NCBI RefSeq assembly: GCF_000718515.1
Contig: NZ_JNZS01000003.1
Location: 1-64,000, forward strand
Direction of reading: 5' to 3'
DNA from: Micromonospora parva
GTDB taxonomy: Bacteria; Actinomycetota; Actinomycetes; Mycobacteriales; Micromonosporaceae
Length of the DNA: 64,000 nucleotides
Both the position numbers and the translations under genes were made by a program. The notes under the pieces are model-generated. The model saw only the letters and a program-made list of their open reading frames with translations. It was not told the origin of the DNA and did no database searches. Position 1 is the stretch's first letter; every line of letters begins with the position of its first letter. This document shows, one piece after another, positions 26,117-35,225 of this stretch.

Positions 26117-26506
26117 TCAGCCGTCCGGGGTGAACAGTCCCTGGACGCCGACGACGATCGCGATGAGGCCGAAGATCGCGAGCAACAGCCGGACTCCGGT
26201 GGCGCCGTCCGACTGCCCGTCGCGCGGCGTCGGCCGACCGGTCAGCCGGCTCCACAGCAGGGCGAGCCCCACCCCGATGCCCACCACCTCGAAGTGGAAC
26301 ACCCGGGGCCCGGAGACCAGGTGGACGATGAGGTAGTAGCCGCCGGTCACCAACGCCACGACGCCGACCACCCACGCGATCGGGGCGGCCCGACCGGCGA
26401 GGCGGCCCAGGTCGTCGCCGACCCGCGGCAGCAGCCGCAGCAGCGCCACGGCGAGCAGGAAGCCACCGACGATGTTGGCGAGGTCGAGCAGCAGCGCCAT
26501 AATCAC
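26117..26506 (-). CDS. Small integral membrane protein
   Basis: A 129-residue protein with about four predicted helices, including GFLLAVALLRLLPRVG and VGIGVGLALLWSRLTG, and a short polar loop before the last helix. The GTG at 26506 has GGAG at suitable distance; an ATG two codons later is also possible. No family is recognised. It is not clearly in an operon with the sigma factor genes further along. Confidence 0.65.
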   Translation of the reverse strand: MIMALLLDLANIVGGFLLAVALLRLLPRVGDDLGRLAGRAAPIAWVVGVVALVTGGYYLIVHLVSGPRVFHFEVVGIGVGLALLWSRLTGRPTPRDGQSDGATGVRLLLAIFGLIAIVVGVQGLFTPDG

Positions 26507-26635
26507 GAGGAGTCTCCGTCGATCGGGTGATCAGCCGGGTGGGAGCGTACCCACGGGCCCGGTCGGTTGAAACGACCCGGAGGCACGCTCCCCGGCAGTC
26601 CCCCACCGCGACGGTGAACGGGGCCGCTCAAACCG

Positions 26636-27805
26636 TCAACGTCCGCAGCGCCACACCAGCGGCCGGTACGCCTGGTTCTCGTAGACGGCCCCGACCACCG
26701 TCAGACCGTCGTCGCTGATCCCCTCCGCCGTGTACGTGCCCGGCTCGGTCGCGCGGACCTCGGGTCGGCCCGGCAGCCGGCGGGAGGTGCCGTCCGGGGC
26801 GACGATCAGCGGCGCGCCGTCGCCGATGAGCACCTCACCCTCGGCGGAGATGCCGCTCGCCCCGGGGAAGGGCAACAGGCTCACCGCCGCGGTGGTGAGG
26901 TTCCACCGCACCGGCAGCATCTGCACGGCGCCGCCGTTGCTGCCGCCCGGAACCATCCCGATCGCCCACTCACCCCGCGCCGATTCGACCGACGCCCGGG
27001 GGTAGCCCTCGGGCACCGCCAGCGCCGCACCGACACCCTGCGGCGTCCACCGGTAGGGCTGCTGGTCCAGCTCGCCGACGATCGTGCCGTCGTCGGTGAT
27101 CCCGGTCGCGGTCGACCCCCGCTGGCCGATCAGCCGGTACGTCTGGGGCTGCGCCGTCGACCACCGCACAGCCTGGTGCGAGTCGTCCGACCTGCGGGCC
27201 GTCCCGACGATGTCACCCCGGGCGTTGACCGCGTGCACGAGCACCGCGTCAAAGCCGGGCGGGGTGGCCAGGGGACGCAGCTTCCCGTCCCGGTACACCC
27301 AGCCGGTGCCGTCGCCGTCGGTGCCCACCACATGGCCGCTGGCGTTGACCGCTGCCGCGTGCCGTGCGGTCTTCGGCAGGACGACCGGCCTGCCGTCGGT
27401 CCACAGCACAACCCGCCCGTCCTCCTGCCCGGTGCCGATGTCGCCGACGACGTACCGCCCGGTGGGGTCGACTCCGACGGCCACCGCGACCGGACCGTCG
27501 ATCGGCTGCGACAACCACGACGCCTGGCAGGTGACTGGCGGGCGGGGGGCGGCCGACCCGGTAGCGGCTGGCGACACCGCGAGTGCCGGCGTGGTCGGCG
27601 CCGGCGAGTTGGCGGTCCCGCCGACCTGAACGGCACCCACGACGCCGACCCCGGCCAGCACCGTCAGGGCGGCGACTCCGGCGACGCGGCGCCGCTGGCG
27701 GCGGCGCCGGCCGTCGCGGACGGCCCGGCTCACGTCGACCCGCGGCTCGGGAACCGACACCGACCGCAGCAGCGCCGCGATCCGCTGATCGTCCACGGTG
27801 GTCAT
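26636..27805 (-). CDS. Membrane-anchored beta-propeller-like protein with HAF-type repeats, sigma factor partner
   Basis: A 389-residue single-pass protein. A cytoplasmic N-terminus of about 40 residues ends in a very basic stretch (RDGRRRRQRRR), one transmembrane helix follows (about 42-62), then a Pro/Ala-rich spacer. The exported domain has repeats of the HAF type (AAVNASGHVVGTDGDGTG, AVNARGDIVGTARR, GITDDGTIVGELDQQ, GISDDGLTVVGAVYEN). Its ATG overlaps the stop of the sigma factor gene (ATGA). The topology and coupling suggest a membrane regulator of that sigma factor, but no zinc-binding anti-sigma motif is visible. The repeats may bind an extracellular ligand. Confidence 0.75.
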   Translation of the reverse strand: MTTVDDQRIAALLRSVSVPEPRVDVSRAVRDGRRRRQRRRVAGVAALTVLAGVGVVGAVQVGGTANSPAPTTPALAVSPAATGSAAPRPPVTCQASWLSQPIDGPVAVAVGVDPTGRYVVGDIGTGQEDGRVVLWTDGRPVVLPKTARHAAAVNASGHVVGTDGDGTGWVYRDGKLRPLATPPGFDAVLVHAVNARGDIVGTARRSDDSHQAVRWSTAQPQTYRLIGQRGSTATGITDDGTIVGELDQQPYRWTPQGVGAALAVPEGYPRASVESARGEWAIGMVPGGSNGGAVQMLPVRWNLTTAAVSLLPFPGASGISAEGEVLIGDGAPLIVAPDGTSRRLPGRPEVRATEPGTYTAEGISDDGLTVVGAVYENQAYRPLVWRCGR

Positions 27806-28317
27806 CTCGGACTCCTCGCTGACATCTCGGCGACGTCGAGCACCTGGCGAACAGCCGCCAGAGCCCGGGCCGTCTGCGCCTTCACGTTGCCTTCGGAGCA
27901 GCCCATCGCGGCGGCCGTGTCGGCCAGCGACAGGTCGCACAGGAACCGCAGGACCAGCACTGTGCGCTGGCCGCGCGGCAGACGGGCGAGCGCCGCGAGC
28001 AGGCTGTCCCGCTCGGCCAGGTCGTCATGCGGGGTCGCCGGTGAGCGCTCCGGCACCGGCGCAGACCCCAACAACCGGACCTTCGCCCAGCTCAGGCGCT
28101 TCTCATCGACGAGCTTGTGCACCAGCATCCGATGGACGTACGCGTCGACGTTGTCGGCCCGGCTGACCCGGCGCCAGTTCACGTAGAGCGACGTGATCGT
28201 CTGCTGCACCACGTCGTCAGCCAGATGGGCGTCACCGCACATCAGGAACGCGGTCCGATGCAGGCGCGGCAGTCGCGCGGAGACGTACTCCACGAACTCA
28301 CCCTCGGCATCCACCAT
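27802..28317 (-). CDS. SigE-family ECF-like RNA polymerase sigma factor
   Basis: A 171-residue sigma factor with only regions 2 and 4. Region 2 is seen in HLADDVVQQTITSLYVNWRRV and region 4 in LPRGQRTVLVLRFLCDLSLA and SEGNVKAQTARAL. This is the SigE family common in actinomycetes. The ATG at 28317 has GAGGGAG at good spacing; an upstream TTG is possible. It is translationally coupled to a membrane protein with HAF-type repeats, which probably tunes its activity. The targets are not known from sequence. Confidence 0.9.
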   Translation of the reverse strand: MVDAEGEFVEYVSARLPRLHRTAFLMCGDAHLADDVVQQTITSLYVNWRRVSRADNVDAYVHRMLVHKLVDEKRLSWAKVRLLGSAPVPERSPATPHDDLAERDSLLAALARLPRGQRTVLVLRFLCDLSLADTAAAMGCSEGNVKAQTARALAAVRQVLDVAEMSARSPR

Positions 28318-28525
28318 CAAGGCTCCCTCCTCCGCAAGCTCGACGGGGCCGGACGACCATCAGGTTGCGTCCCCCGCGAAGTACGGTCGGAAGGCGGACC
28401 ACTCGGCCGGGCCGGGGGTGTCCCGGCCCGGCGGAACGCGGATCAGTGGGTCGGCCGGCCAGTGCGGTGGTGAGCCTGCGGGCCCCGCTGGCCCGTAGAG
28501 CGACCTACCGACATCCGTGCCGGTC

Positions 28526-29704
28526 TCAGCCGACGACGCCGGCCATCCGGCGTACCGCCTCGGTGATGAGCTCCGGCGCGGTGGCCAGGTTCAGTCGGAC
28601 GTGCCCATCACCGCCGGTGCCGAACGCCAACCCGGAGTTGAGCGCCACCCGGGCACTGTCGAGGAACACGGTGGCCGGGTCGTCGCCGAGGCCCAGCGCC
28701 CGGCAGTCGAGCCAGGCCAGGTAGGTGCCCTGACCGGGTTGGTAGCGGACGGCCGGCAGGTGCTCGGCGAGCAGGTCGGCAAGCAGCCGACGGTTGTCGT
28801 CCAGGCCGGTCAGCAGGGAATCGAGCCATTCGCCGCCGTCGCGGAAGGCTGCGGTGTGGGCGATCACGCCGAGGTGGCTGGTGCTGACGCTGACCCCGAA
28901 CGGGACGCGAGCGAGGTCCCCGGCCGCGGCCGGGCCGGCGACGAGGAGCCCGCCGCGCAGGCCGGACAGGTTCCATCCCTTGGAGGCGGACATCAGCGAC
29001 AGGCCGTTCTCCGCGCCGGGCACCGAGAGGTACGGCACGAACCGCGCTCCGCCGGCCACCACCGGCGCGTGGATCTCGTCGGCGACCACCCGCACCCCGT
29101 GCCGCTCGGCGAGGTCGGCGACGGCGGTCAGCTCGGCCGCGGTGTGCACGACGCCGGTCGGGTTGTGCGGGCTGCACAGCAGGTACGCCGCCGGCCGTCC
29201 ACCGGCGCGGGCCCGCCGGAACGCTTCCTCCAGCGTGCCGAGGTCGATCCGCAGGTCCTCGCCGAGCGGCGCCTCCACGATCCGGCGGTCGGCGTGCGCC
29301 ACGGACTCGTAGAACGGCGGGTAGACCGGGCAGTTGACGACCACCGCGTCCCCCGGTTCGGTGACCAGGCGCAGCGCCTCGACGACGCCGTGCATCACGT
29401 CGGGCACCAGTGCGGTGCGCTCCACGACCAGCCCGTCCCAGCCCCACCGCCGCCGCGCGAACTCCGCCAACGCCTGCGGGTACGCCGTGCCGGCGGTGTA
29501 GCCGGTGTCGCCGCGCGCGACGGCGTCGGTGATCGCCAGTGCGACCGGCTCGGCCAGGGGCACGTCCATCTCCGCCACCCAGAGCGGCAGCACGTCGTCG
29601 GGGTGTTCCCGCCACTTGAGGCTGGTCCGCTGCCGGAGCTGGTCGATCGTGAGCTGACGGAGCGGATTGGCTGCGGTTCGGGCACCACTGAGCAGGCCGG
29701 TCAT
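28526..29704 (-). CDS. PatB/MalY-type aminotransferase, probable cystathionine beta-lyase
   Basis: A 392-residue PLP-dependent fold type I enzyme of the PatB/MalY group. The PLP lysine is in [16 protein letters not shown], the Asn of SPHNPTG contacts the cofactor, and the N-terminal [16 protein letters not shown] is characteristic of C-S lyases rather than classical transaminases. Expected reaction: beta-cleavage of cystathionine or other S-alkyl cysteines to a thiol, pyruvate and ammonia. It is a single gene with no evident operon partner; about 200 bases separate it from the sigma factor gene. Confidence 0.9.
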   Translation of the reverse strand: MTGLLSGARTAANPLRQLTIDQLRQRTSLKWREHPDDVLPLWVAEMDVPLAEPVALAITDAVARGDTGYTAGTAYPQALAEFARRRWGWDGLVVERTALVPDVMHGVVEALRLVTEPGDAVVVNCPVYPPFYESVAHADRRIVEAPLGEDLRIDLGTLEEAFRRARAGGRPAAYLLCSPHNPTGVVHTAAELTAVADLAERHGVRVVADEIHAPVVAGGARFVPYLSVPGAENGLSLMSASKGWNLSGLRGGLLVAGPAAAGDLARVPFGVSVSTSHLGVIAHTAAFRDGGEWLDSLLTGLDDNRRLLADLLAEHLPAVRYQPGQGTYLAWLDCRALGLGDDPATVFLDSARVALNSGLAFGTGGDGHVRLNLATAPELITEAVRRMAGVVG

Positions 29705-29990
29705 GGCCCAACCCTATTGCGCCACGTCCCGGCCCGGTGTCCCGGACCACCGCCGGACACTCCACTGTGGTCCGCTCGGAACTATTCCACGGGCCCCTTT
29801 TCGCATTGACCAGCGCCTTTGTCTACAAACCGGATCCGCTTCGAAATATCTGCCGGCAAAACCGCTGCGGACCACTGCTTCATGATTTAGGCTCCCGAAT
29901 ATTCACGTCGACGGCCCCGTCCTCACGCCGTGCCAGCCCCCGACCTTGCACGCCGGCCATCGCCACCCTCGACGCCGATTGGAGTGTTCG

Positions 29991-31037
29991 ATGACCTGGC
30001 GTCCCACCCTTGCCGCGCTGGCTGGCCTGTGCCTCGCGGTCACCACCACCACAGTGCCCGCCGGTGCTGCCGTCCACGCCGCGCAGGCCAGCGCGCACGC
30101 CGCACTCGCCGGTCCGCCCGGCGCACCGCCCGGGGCCTGCCCAACCGGCGTCAGTTACGGTCCGCCGCTGCCGGCGAGCACCGTGACGGCTCCGCGGATC
30201 CGGGGCGGGTTCACCTTCCTCGAAGGGCCGGTCTGGGTCGCTGACGGTGGCTACCTGCTGATGTCCGACATGACCGCCGGCACCGGGCCGTACAACGTCC
30301 AGCCGTCGACGATCCGCCGGTTCACCCCGCCGGCGACCTTCGACACGTTCATCGCCAACGCCGGCAGCAACGGGCTCGCGCTCACCGCCGACGCCCAGGA
30401 GCTCGTCGCGGCCACCCACGACCAGCGCAGCGTCTCCGCGTACCGGCTGAGCGACCGGACCCGCAGCACCGTCGCGGCCAACTACCAGGGCCGGGCGTTC
30501 AACTCGCCGAACGACGTCGCGGTCCGATCGGACGGCGTCGTCTACTTCACCGACCCGAACTTCCAGCGCGGCAACCGGCCCGACCAGATGAGCGGGCGCA
30601 CCAGCGTCTTCCGCGTCTCCGGCGGGCAGGTGTCGCTGGTGGACGACACGTTGCGCCAACCCAACGGGATCTCGCTGTCGCCGGACGGGAGCGCACTGTA
30701 CGTGGGCGCCTACGCCGAGAACAAGATCTACAAGTACGTCGTCCAGCCCGACGGCAGCGTCGGCGCCCGCAGCGTCTTCGTGAACTACATCGGCGGTCCG
30801 GACGGCGGCACCATCGACTGCGCCGGCAACGTCTACTGGACCTCGGGTCGGGACTCGCTGGTGCACGTCTACTCCCCGGCCGGCACCCCGCTCGGCACGA
30901 TCCGGCCCGGTAACACCGGCACGACAAACGTCGCGTTCGGCGGTCCCGACCGGCAGACCCTCTTCATCACGTCGGGCCCGTGGGGCGACTCCGGGCTGTA
31001 CAGCGTGCGACTCAACATTCCCGGATATCCGTACTGA
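29991..31037 (+). CDS. Secreted SMP-30/gluconolactonase-like beta-propeller
   Basis: A 348-residue exported protein. A signal peptide (about 1-30) precedes a six-bladed SMP-30 type propeller: GFTFLEGPVWVADGGYLL carries the metal-binding Glu of the family, and SPNDVAVRSDGVVYFTDPNF and QPNGISLSPDGSALYVGAY are typical blades with conserved Asn and Asp ligands. Family members hydrolyse sugar lactones. An extracellular lactonase would suit a region with LPMO and PQQ dehydrogenase, whose products include aldonolactones, but no shared operator was found here. GGAG lies 7 bases upstream of the ATG. Confidence 0.88.
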   Translation: MTWRPTLAALAGLCLAVTTTTVPAGAAVHAAQASAHAALAGPPGAPPGACPTGVSYGPPLPASTVTAPRIRGGFTFLEGPVWVADGGYLLMSDMTAGTGPYNVQPSTIRRFTPPATFDTFIANAGSNGLALTADAQELVAATHDQRSVSAYRLSDRTRSTVAANYQGRAFNSPNDVAVRSDGVVYFTDPNFQRGNRPDQMSGRTSVFRVSGGQVSLVDDTLRQPNGISLSPDGSALYVGAYAENKIYKYVVQPDGSVGARSVFVNYIGGPDGGTIDCAGNVYWTSGRDSLVHVYSPAGTPLGTIRPGNTGTTNVAFGGPDRQTLFITSGPWGDSGLYSVRLNIPGYPY

Positions 31038-31137
31038 GCGTCGCTGGCGGGTTCACCGTCGAGTGCCGGGCGGTCGGACACCGCCGCCGACGCCGGCCGC
31101 CCGTACACTCGACTGATGGCGAACCGCCGGTGGCACA

Positions 31138-31893
31138 GTGGTCGGTAGTGCGACAGGGGCGTCGACCGCCGGCACGGTGATCGTGGACTTTGACGGTGTG
31201 CTGCTGCGCGGCGACGCATTCGGCCTGTTCCTGCGCCGCACTGCTTTCGCCAGCGCCCGGCTGCCGCTCGCCGTCGCGCTACTGGTCCTCCTCGCGCCCG
31301 TCGCCGCCGTTCCCGCGGCGCGTCCGTGGGCGGCGCGGTGGGTGAGCCGGATCGGCTTGTCGGGCCGCAACGCCGACGAGTTGACCGCAGAGCTCGCACG
31401 CTTCGGCGCGGACCTCGGCGAAGAGCCGGGGCGGATCATCGGGCCCGGCCTGCGCACTGTCCGGTCCCACCTCGACGCGGGCGACCGGGTCATCGTGGTG
31501 ACCGCCTGCGAGCACACCCTGGCGCGCGCGGTGCTCGACGTGATCGGCCTCGCCGAGGTCGAGCTCGTGGCCTCGCGCATTCGCGGGCCGAAGCTGATCG
31601 TGCACAACCACGGGTCGGCCAAGGTAACGCAGCTCGCCGCCCACGGGGTGACGCCACCGTGGCGGGTGGCCTACAGCGACTCGCTGTCGGATCTCCCCAT
31701 CCTCAGCGCCGCGCAGCAGCCGGTGCTGGTCAACGCGAACGCCCGGCAGACCGCCCGGGCACGGCGGCTACTCGGCGCCCGGCTGGCCACCGTCACCTGG
31801 ACGGGTGCTCACCTCCCGGAGGAGGAACCGGCACCGGGAGGGGCCCCGAACCGCCGGTCACCAGGGCCGACCATGGGAGACGCCCACCGATGA
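31138..31893 (+). CDS. HAD-family hydrolase (SerB-like)
   Basis: A 251-residue HAD phosphatase. Motif I is VIVDFDGVLLRGD, motif II is in VIVVTACEHT, and the motif III/IV acidic pair is in AYSDSLSDLPIL. A hydrophobic cap insertion (LPLAVALLVLLAPVAAVPAA) suggests membrane association. This layout is seen in SerB-like proteins acting on lipids or sugar phosphates. The GTG at 31138 is the earliest in-frame start and has a poor ribosome site, so the true start may be GTG 31177. The stop overlaps the next ATG (ATGA). Confidence 0.8.
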   Translation: MVGSATGASTAGTVIVDFDGVLLRGDAFGLFLRRTAFASARLPLAVALLVLLAPVAAVPAARPWAARWVSRIGLSGRNADELTAELARFGADLGEEPGRIIGPGLRTVRSHLDAGDRVIVVTACEHTLARAVLDVIGLAEVELVASRIRGPKLIVHNHGSAKVTQLAAHGVTPPWRVAYSDSLSDLPILSAAQQPVLVNANARQTARARRLLGARLATVTWTGAHLPEEEPAPGGAPNRRSPGPTMGDAHR

Positions 31894-32819
31894 GAGGCCG
31901 CTACGACAACCTGACTCGTACCCGCGCTCTCGATCCGGAGCGCGACTACCTGGACATCTACCAGACGATGCTGCGCCACGAGTTCCCGTGGGACATGAAG
32001 CTCGGGCTCAACCTCGCCTTCAACCGGTCCTTCTCCGTCCCCGCCATCGCCACTGTGCACGCCGCCACCGGTGAGCTGACCGAACGCACCCAGAAGCGGA
32101 TCGACGACACCGGCCTGCTGATGTACGAGATGGTGCTCAACGGCTTCGAGCAGCCCCGGGGCCGTGACGCGTTGCGGCGCGTCAACCAGATCCACCGCCC
32201 GTACGACATCAGCAACGACGACTTCCGCTACGTCCTCGGCTGCCTGGTCGTGATCCCCACACGGTGGTTGCAGGCGTACGGTTGGCGCCCACCCTGCTGC
32301 CACGAACGGCACGCCACGTACCTGTTCTACCGGGAACTCGGCCGACGGATGGGCATCACCGACATCCCCGCGTCGTACGACGAGTTCGAGACCTGGTTCG
32401 ACGCGCACGACGCGGCTCACCTGCAACCCAACGACGACGCGGCGGCCATCGAACGGGCCACCCGCATGCTGATGCTCGCCCGGCTCCCCCGGATGCTCGC
32501 GCCGCTGGGAGACGCACTGGTCAGTGCCCTGTACGACGCGCCGCTGCGGCGCGCGACGCGGGTGGACACGCCGGCCTGGCCGGTCCGGGCGGGGTTGCAC
32601 CTGGCCCTGAAGACGCGCTCACTGTCGCAGCGGTGGTTCGGCGCGCCACGGGCGACGGCCTTGTTCGCCGACGGCATCCGGGCCAGGAGCTACCCCGACG
32701 GGTACGAGATCAGCCAGCTCGGCCCGCGGCACGACCGCCGCGACGGCGGGGTCGCCGGCACCGGCGTGACCGAACCGGCCGGGCGAGATCGGCGAAGCCG
32801 CGAGCCGGCACCCGAGTGA
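31890..32819 (+). CDS. Oxygenase MpaB / DUF2236 family protein
   Basis: A 309-residue, mainly helical protein of the DUF2236 group, which includes the fungal MpaB oxygenase and the rubber oxygenase Lcp. Typical features are an N-terminal MLRHEFPWDMKLGLNLAFNR, the central QIHRPYDISNDDFRYVLG with conserved His, and LGCLVVIPTRW. Family members are heme b proteins; the likely ligands are histidines in these helices. It is translationally coupled to the HAD hydrolase, so the two probably act together. Substrate unknown. The C-terminal 30 residues are polar and likely disordered. Confidence 0.8.
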   Translation: MRGRYDNLTRTRALDPERDYLDIYQTMLRHEFPWDMKLGLNLAFNRSFSVPAIATVHAATGELTERTQKRIDDTGLLMYEMVLNGFEQPRGRDALRRVNQIHRPYDISNDDFRYVLGCLVVIPTRWLQAYGWRPPCCHERHATYLFYRELGRRMGITDIPASYDEFETWFDAHDAAHLQPNDDAAAIERATRMLMLARLPRMLAPLGDALVSALYDAPLRRATRVDTPAWPVRAGLHLALKTRSLSQRWFGAPRATALFADGIRARSYPDGYEISQLGPRHDRRDGGVAGTGVTEPAGRDRRSREPAPE

Positions 32820-32822
32820 CCG

Positions 32823-32861
32823 CGGTCCGCCGGCCGACCTGGAGGGACGGCCGGCGGACCG
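32823..32861. terminator. Bidirectional terminator hairpin
   Basis: GGTCCGCCGGCC (32824-32835) pairs with GGCCGGCGGACC (32849-32860), plus one outer C-G pair, around a 13-base loop. It lies between the convergent DUF2236 and GH3 genes. Confidence 0.8.
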
Positions 32862-32864
32862 GTC

Positions 32865-35189
32865 TCAGCGGATGGTGGTGACGGTCCAGCGTGGGGAGGC
32901 GTTGGTGACCGGGACGGTGTCACCGACCAGTGTGGTCACCGCCTGGGTGTCGCGCTGCACGCTGGTGCCGACCCAGAGCTCGACCTCGCCGGGCTCCACG
33001 ACCCGGGTGTACGTGCGGTCGGAGAAGGCCAGACGGGTGGTGGGGACGGTCAGCTCGACAGTGACGGACTGACCCGGCTCCAGGTGGACCCGCTGGTAGC
33101 CGAGCAGCTGCGCCAACGGCCTGGTCACCGAGGCGACCACGTCGCGACCGTAGAGCTGGACCACGTCGTCGCCGGCGACAGCGCCGGTGTTCGTCACCCG
33201 CACGCTCACCCCGATCGCCCCGTCGGTCGGCACCGTGCCGGACACGGTGAGATCGGTGTGCGCGAACGTCGTGTAGGACAGCCCGTGGCCGAACGGCGCC
33301 ACGGGTATCGCCGGCAGGCTGGTCACCTCGTTGCCCTGACCGAGGGTGGGGTGCAGGTACGAGTAGGGCTGCGCCCCGGCCGGCCCGGGCATGGTGATCG
33401 GCAGCTTGCCCGACGGGTTGACCCGCCCGGAGAGCACTCCCGCGATCGCCCCGGCGCCCTCCTCGCCCGGGAAGAACGCCTGCACCACCGCCGCACAGCG
33501 CGTCAGCGCCCAACCGATCGTGTACGGCCGCCCGGTGAGCAGCACCAGGACCACCGGCGTGCCGGTGGCCAGCACCGCCTCGACCAGTTCGCGCTGGACG
33601 CCGGGCAGTTCCAGGTCGTCCCGGTCGCACCCTTCGCCGACCGTGCCGCGTCCGAAGAGGCCGGCGTGGTCGCCGACGACCAGGACGGCGACGTCCGCGG
33701 CGGACGCCGTGGCGACCGCCTCGTCGAAGCCGGACCGGTCGTCACTGTCCACGTCGCAGCCCCGGGCCCAGGTGACGAGGTCGTCGCCGAACTCGACCCG
33801 CACGGCGTCGAGCACTGTCGGCACCTCGATGCCGGTCTCCACGCCGGGATGCTGGACGAGGACGTGGTTGAGGAACGAGTAGCACCCGAAGAGCGCACTC
33901 TGCCGATCGGCGTTGGGGCCGATGACGGCCATCCGCCGACCCGCCGGCAGTGGCAGCGCGTCCCGGTTGGCGACCAGCACGATCGATTCCTCGGCGAGCC
34001 GGCGGGCGATCGACCGGTGCTCGGGTGAGTCGAGGTCGATAGCCTGCGGCGGCTCGTCGCTGAAGGTCGCGTCGAGCAGGCCCAGGTCCAGCTTCTGGCG
34101 CAGCACCCGCAGCACCGCGCGATCGATGATCGCCTCGTCGATCCTGCCGGTCCGTACCGACTCCCGCAGGGTCAGATAGGCGTCGCCGGTCGGCAGCTCG
34201 ACGTCGAGACCGGCCGTCAACGCCTGCCCGGCCGCCTCCGCGTGGTCGCTCGCCACGTGATGCAGCAGGTTCAGGAACGCGACCCCGTAGTAGTCGGCGA
34301 CCACGGTGCCGTCGAAGCCCCACTGGTCGCGCAGGATGCCGGTCAGCATCGTCGGGTCGGCGGCGACGGGCACCCCGTCGATGTCGGTGTAGGAGTGCAT
34401 GACGCTCCGCGCGTCGCCGTCGATGATCGCCATCTCGAACGGCAGCATCAGCACGTCGGCCAGTTCCCGTCGGCCGGCGTGCACCGGGGCGAAGTTGCGC
34501 CCGGCGCGCGAGGCGGAGTAGCCGACGAAGTGCTTGAGGGTGGCGTGCACCCCCTGCGACTGCAGGCCGCGCACGTACGACGTGCCGATGGTGCCGACCA
34601 GGTACGGGTCTTCAGCGATGCACTCGTCCACCCGACCCCAGCGGGGGTCGCGGATCACGTCGAGCACCGGGGAGAGCCCCTGGTGGACGCCGAGAGTCCG
34701 CATCGAGGCGCCGATCGCCGCGGCCATCTCGGTGACCAGTTCGGGGTTGAACGCGGCACCCCAGGCCAGCGGGGTGGGGAAGGTGGCGGCCTTCCACACC
34801 GACAGCCCGGTGAGACACTCCTCGTGGACGATTGCCGGGATGCCCAGCCGGGTCCCGGTGACCAGGTCCCGCTGGAACTTCCACAGCCAGGACGCGCGTT
34901 GCGCCGGATCCTGGGGACGGGTGCCGTAGGCGCGGGTGAGATGACCGAGCCCGTGCCGGGAGAAGTCCTCAAGCTTGGAGTTGTCGCCGAACTCCCCCTG
35001 CAGTGGTGCGACCGCCTCGCCGTCCTCCTTCTCCCAGAAGCCGACGAGCTGGGCGATCTTCTCCTCGATCGTCATCCGGCCGAGGAGGTCGTGGAGGCGA
35101 TCCCCTCCGTCGCGCCCGCCCTGTCGGCTGTGGTTCGGATCTGCCTGAGCCGGCGCCGGCCCGCCCACCACCTCGTGGACCTCAGTCAT
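32865..35189 (-). CDS. GH3 beta-glycosidase, probable beta-xylosidase of a BxlA-like operon
   Basis: A 774-residue glycosidase without a signal peptide, so cytoplasmic. The GH3 N-barrel carries GLSPVLDVIRDPRWGRVDE and KHFVGYSASRAGRNF, and the nucleophile Asp in the GTVVADYYGVAFL context. The alpha/beta sandwich carries RRMAVIGPNADRQSALFG, and a fibronectin III-like C-domain ends the protein. Length and operon layout match BxlA of Streptomyces, which splits imported xylo-oligosaccharides; beta-glucosidase activity is the main alternative. It follows the importer genes of the same operon (36-base gap) and ends at a terminator hairpin. Confidence 0.9.
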   Translation of the reverse strand: MTEVHEVVGGPAPAQADPNHSRQGGRDGGDRLHDLLGRMTIEEKIAQLVGFWEKEDGEAVAPLQGEFGDNSKLEDFSRHGLGHLTRAYGTRPQDPAQRASWLWKFQRDLVTGTRLGIPAIVHEECLTGLSVWKAATFPTPLAWGAAFNPELVTEMAAAIGASMRTLGVHQGLSPVLDVIRDPRWGRVDECIAEDPYLVGTIGTSYVRGLQSQGVHATLKHFVGYSASRAGRNFAPVHAGRRELADVLMLPFEMAIIDGDARSVMHSYTDIDGVPVAADPTMLTGILRDQWGFDGTVVADYYGVAFLNLLHHVASDHAEAAGQALTAGLDVELPTGDAYLTLRESVRTGRIDEAIIDRAVLRVLRQKLDLGLLDATFSDEPPQAIDLDSPEHRSIARRLAEESIVLVANRDALPLPAGRRMAVIGPNADRQSALFGCYSFLNHVLVQHPGVETGIEVPTVLDAVRVEFGDDLVTWARGCDVDSDDRSGFDEAVATASAADVAVLVVGDHAGLFGRGTVGEGCDRDDLELPGVQRELVEAVLATGTPVVLVLLTGRPYTIGWALTRCAAVVQAFFPGEEGAGAIAGVLSGRVNPSGKLPITMPGPAGAQPYSYLHPTLGQGNEVTSLPAIPVAPFGHGLSYTTFAHTDLTVSGTVPTDGAIGVSVRVTNTGAVAGDDVVQLYGRDVVASVTRPLAQLLGYQRVHLEPGQSVTVELTVPTTRLAFSDRTYTRVVEPGEVELWVGTSVQRDTQAVTTLVGDTVPVTNASPRWTVTTIR

Positions 35190-35225
35190 GCTGTGCCTCT
35201 CTGGTTGTGCTCGTACCGCTGCCGC

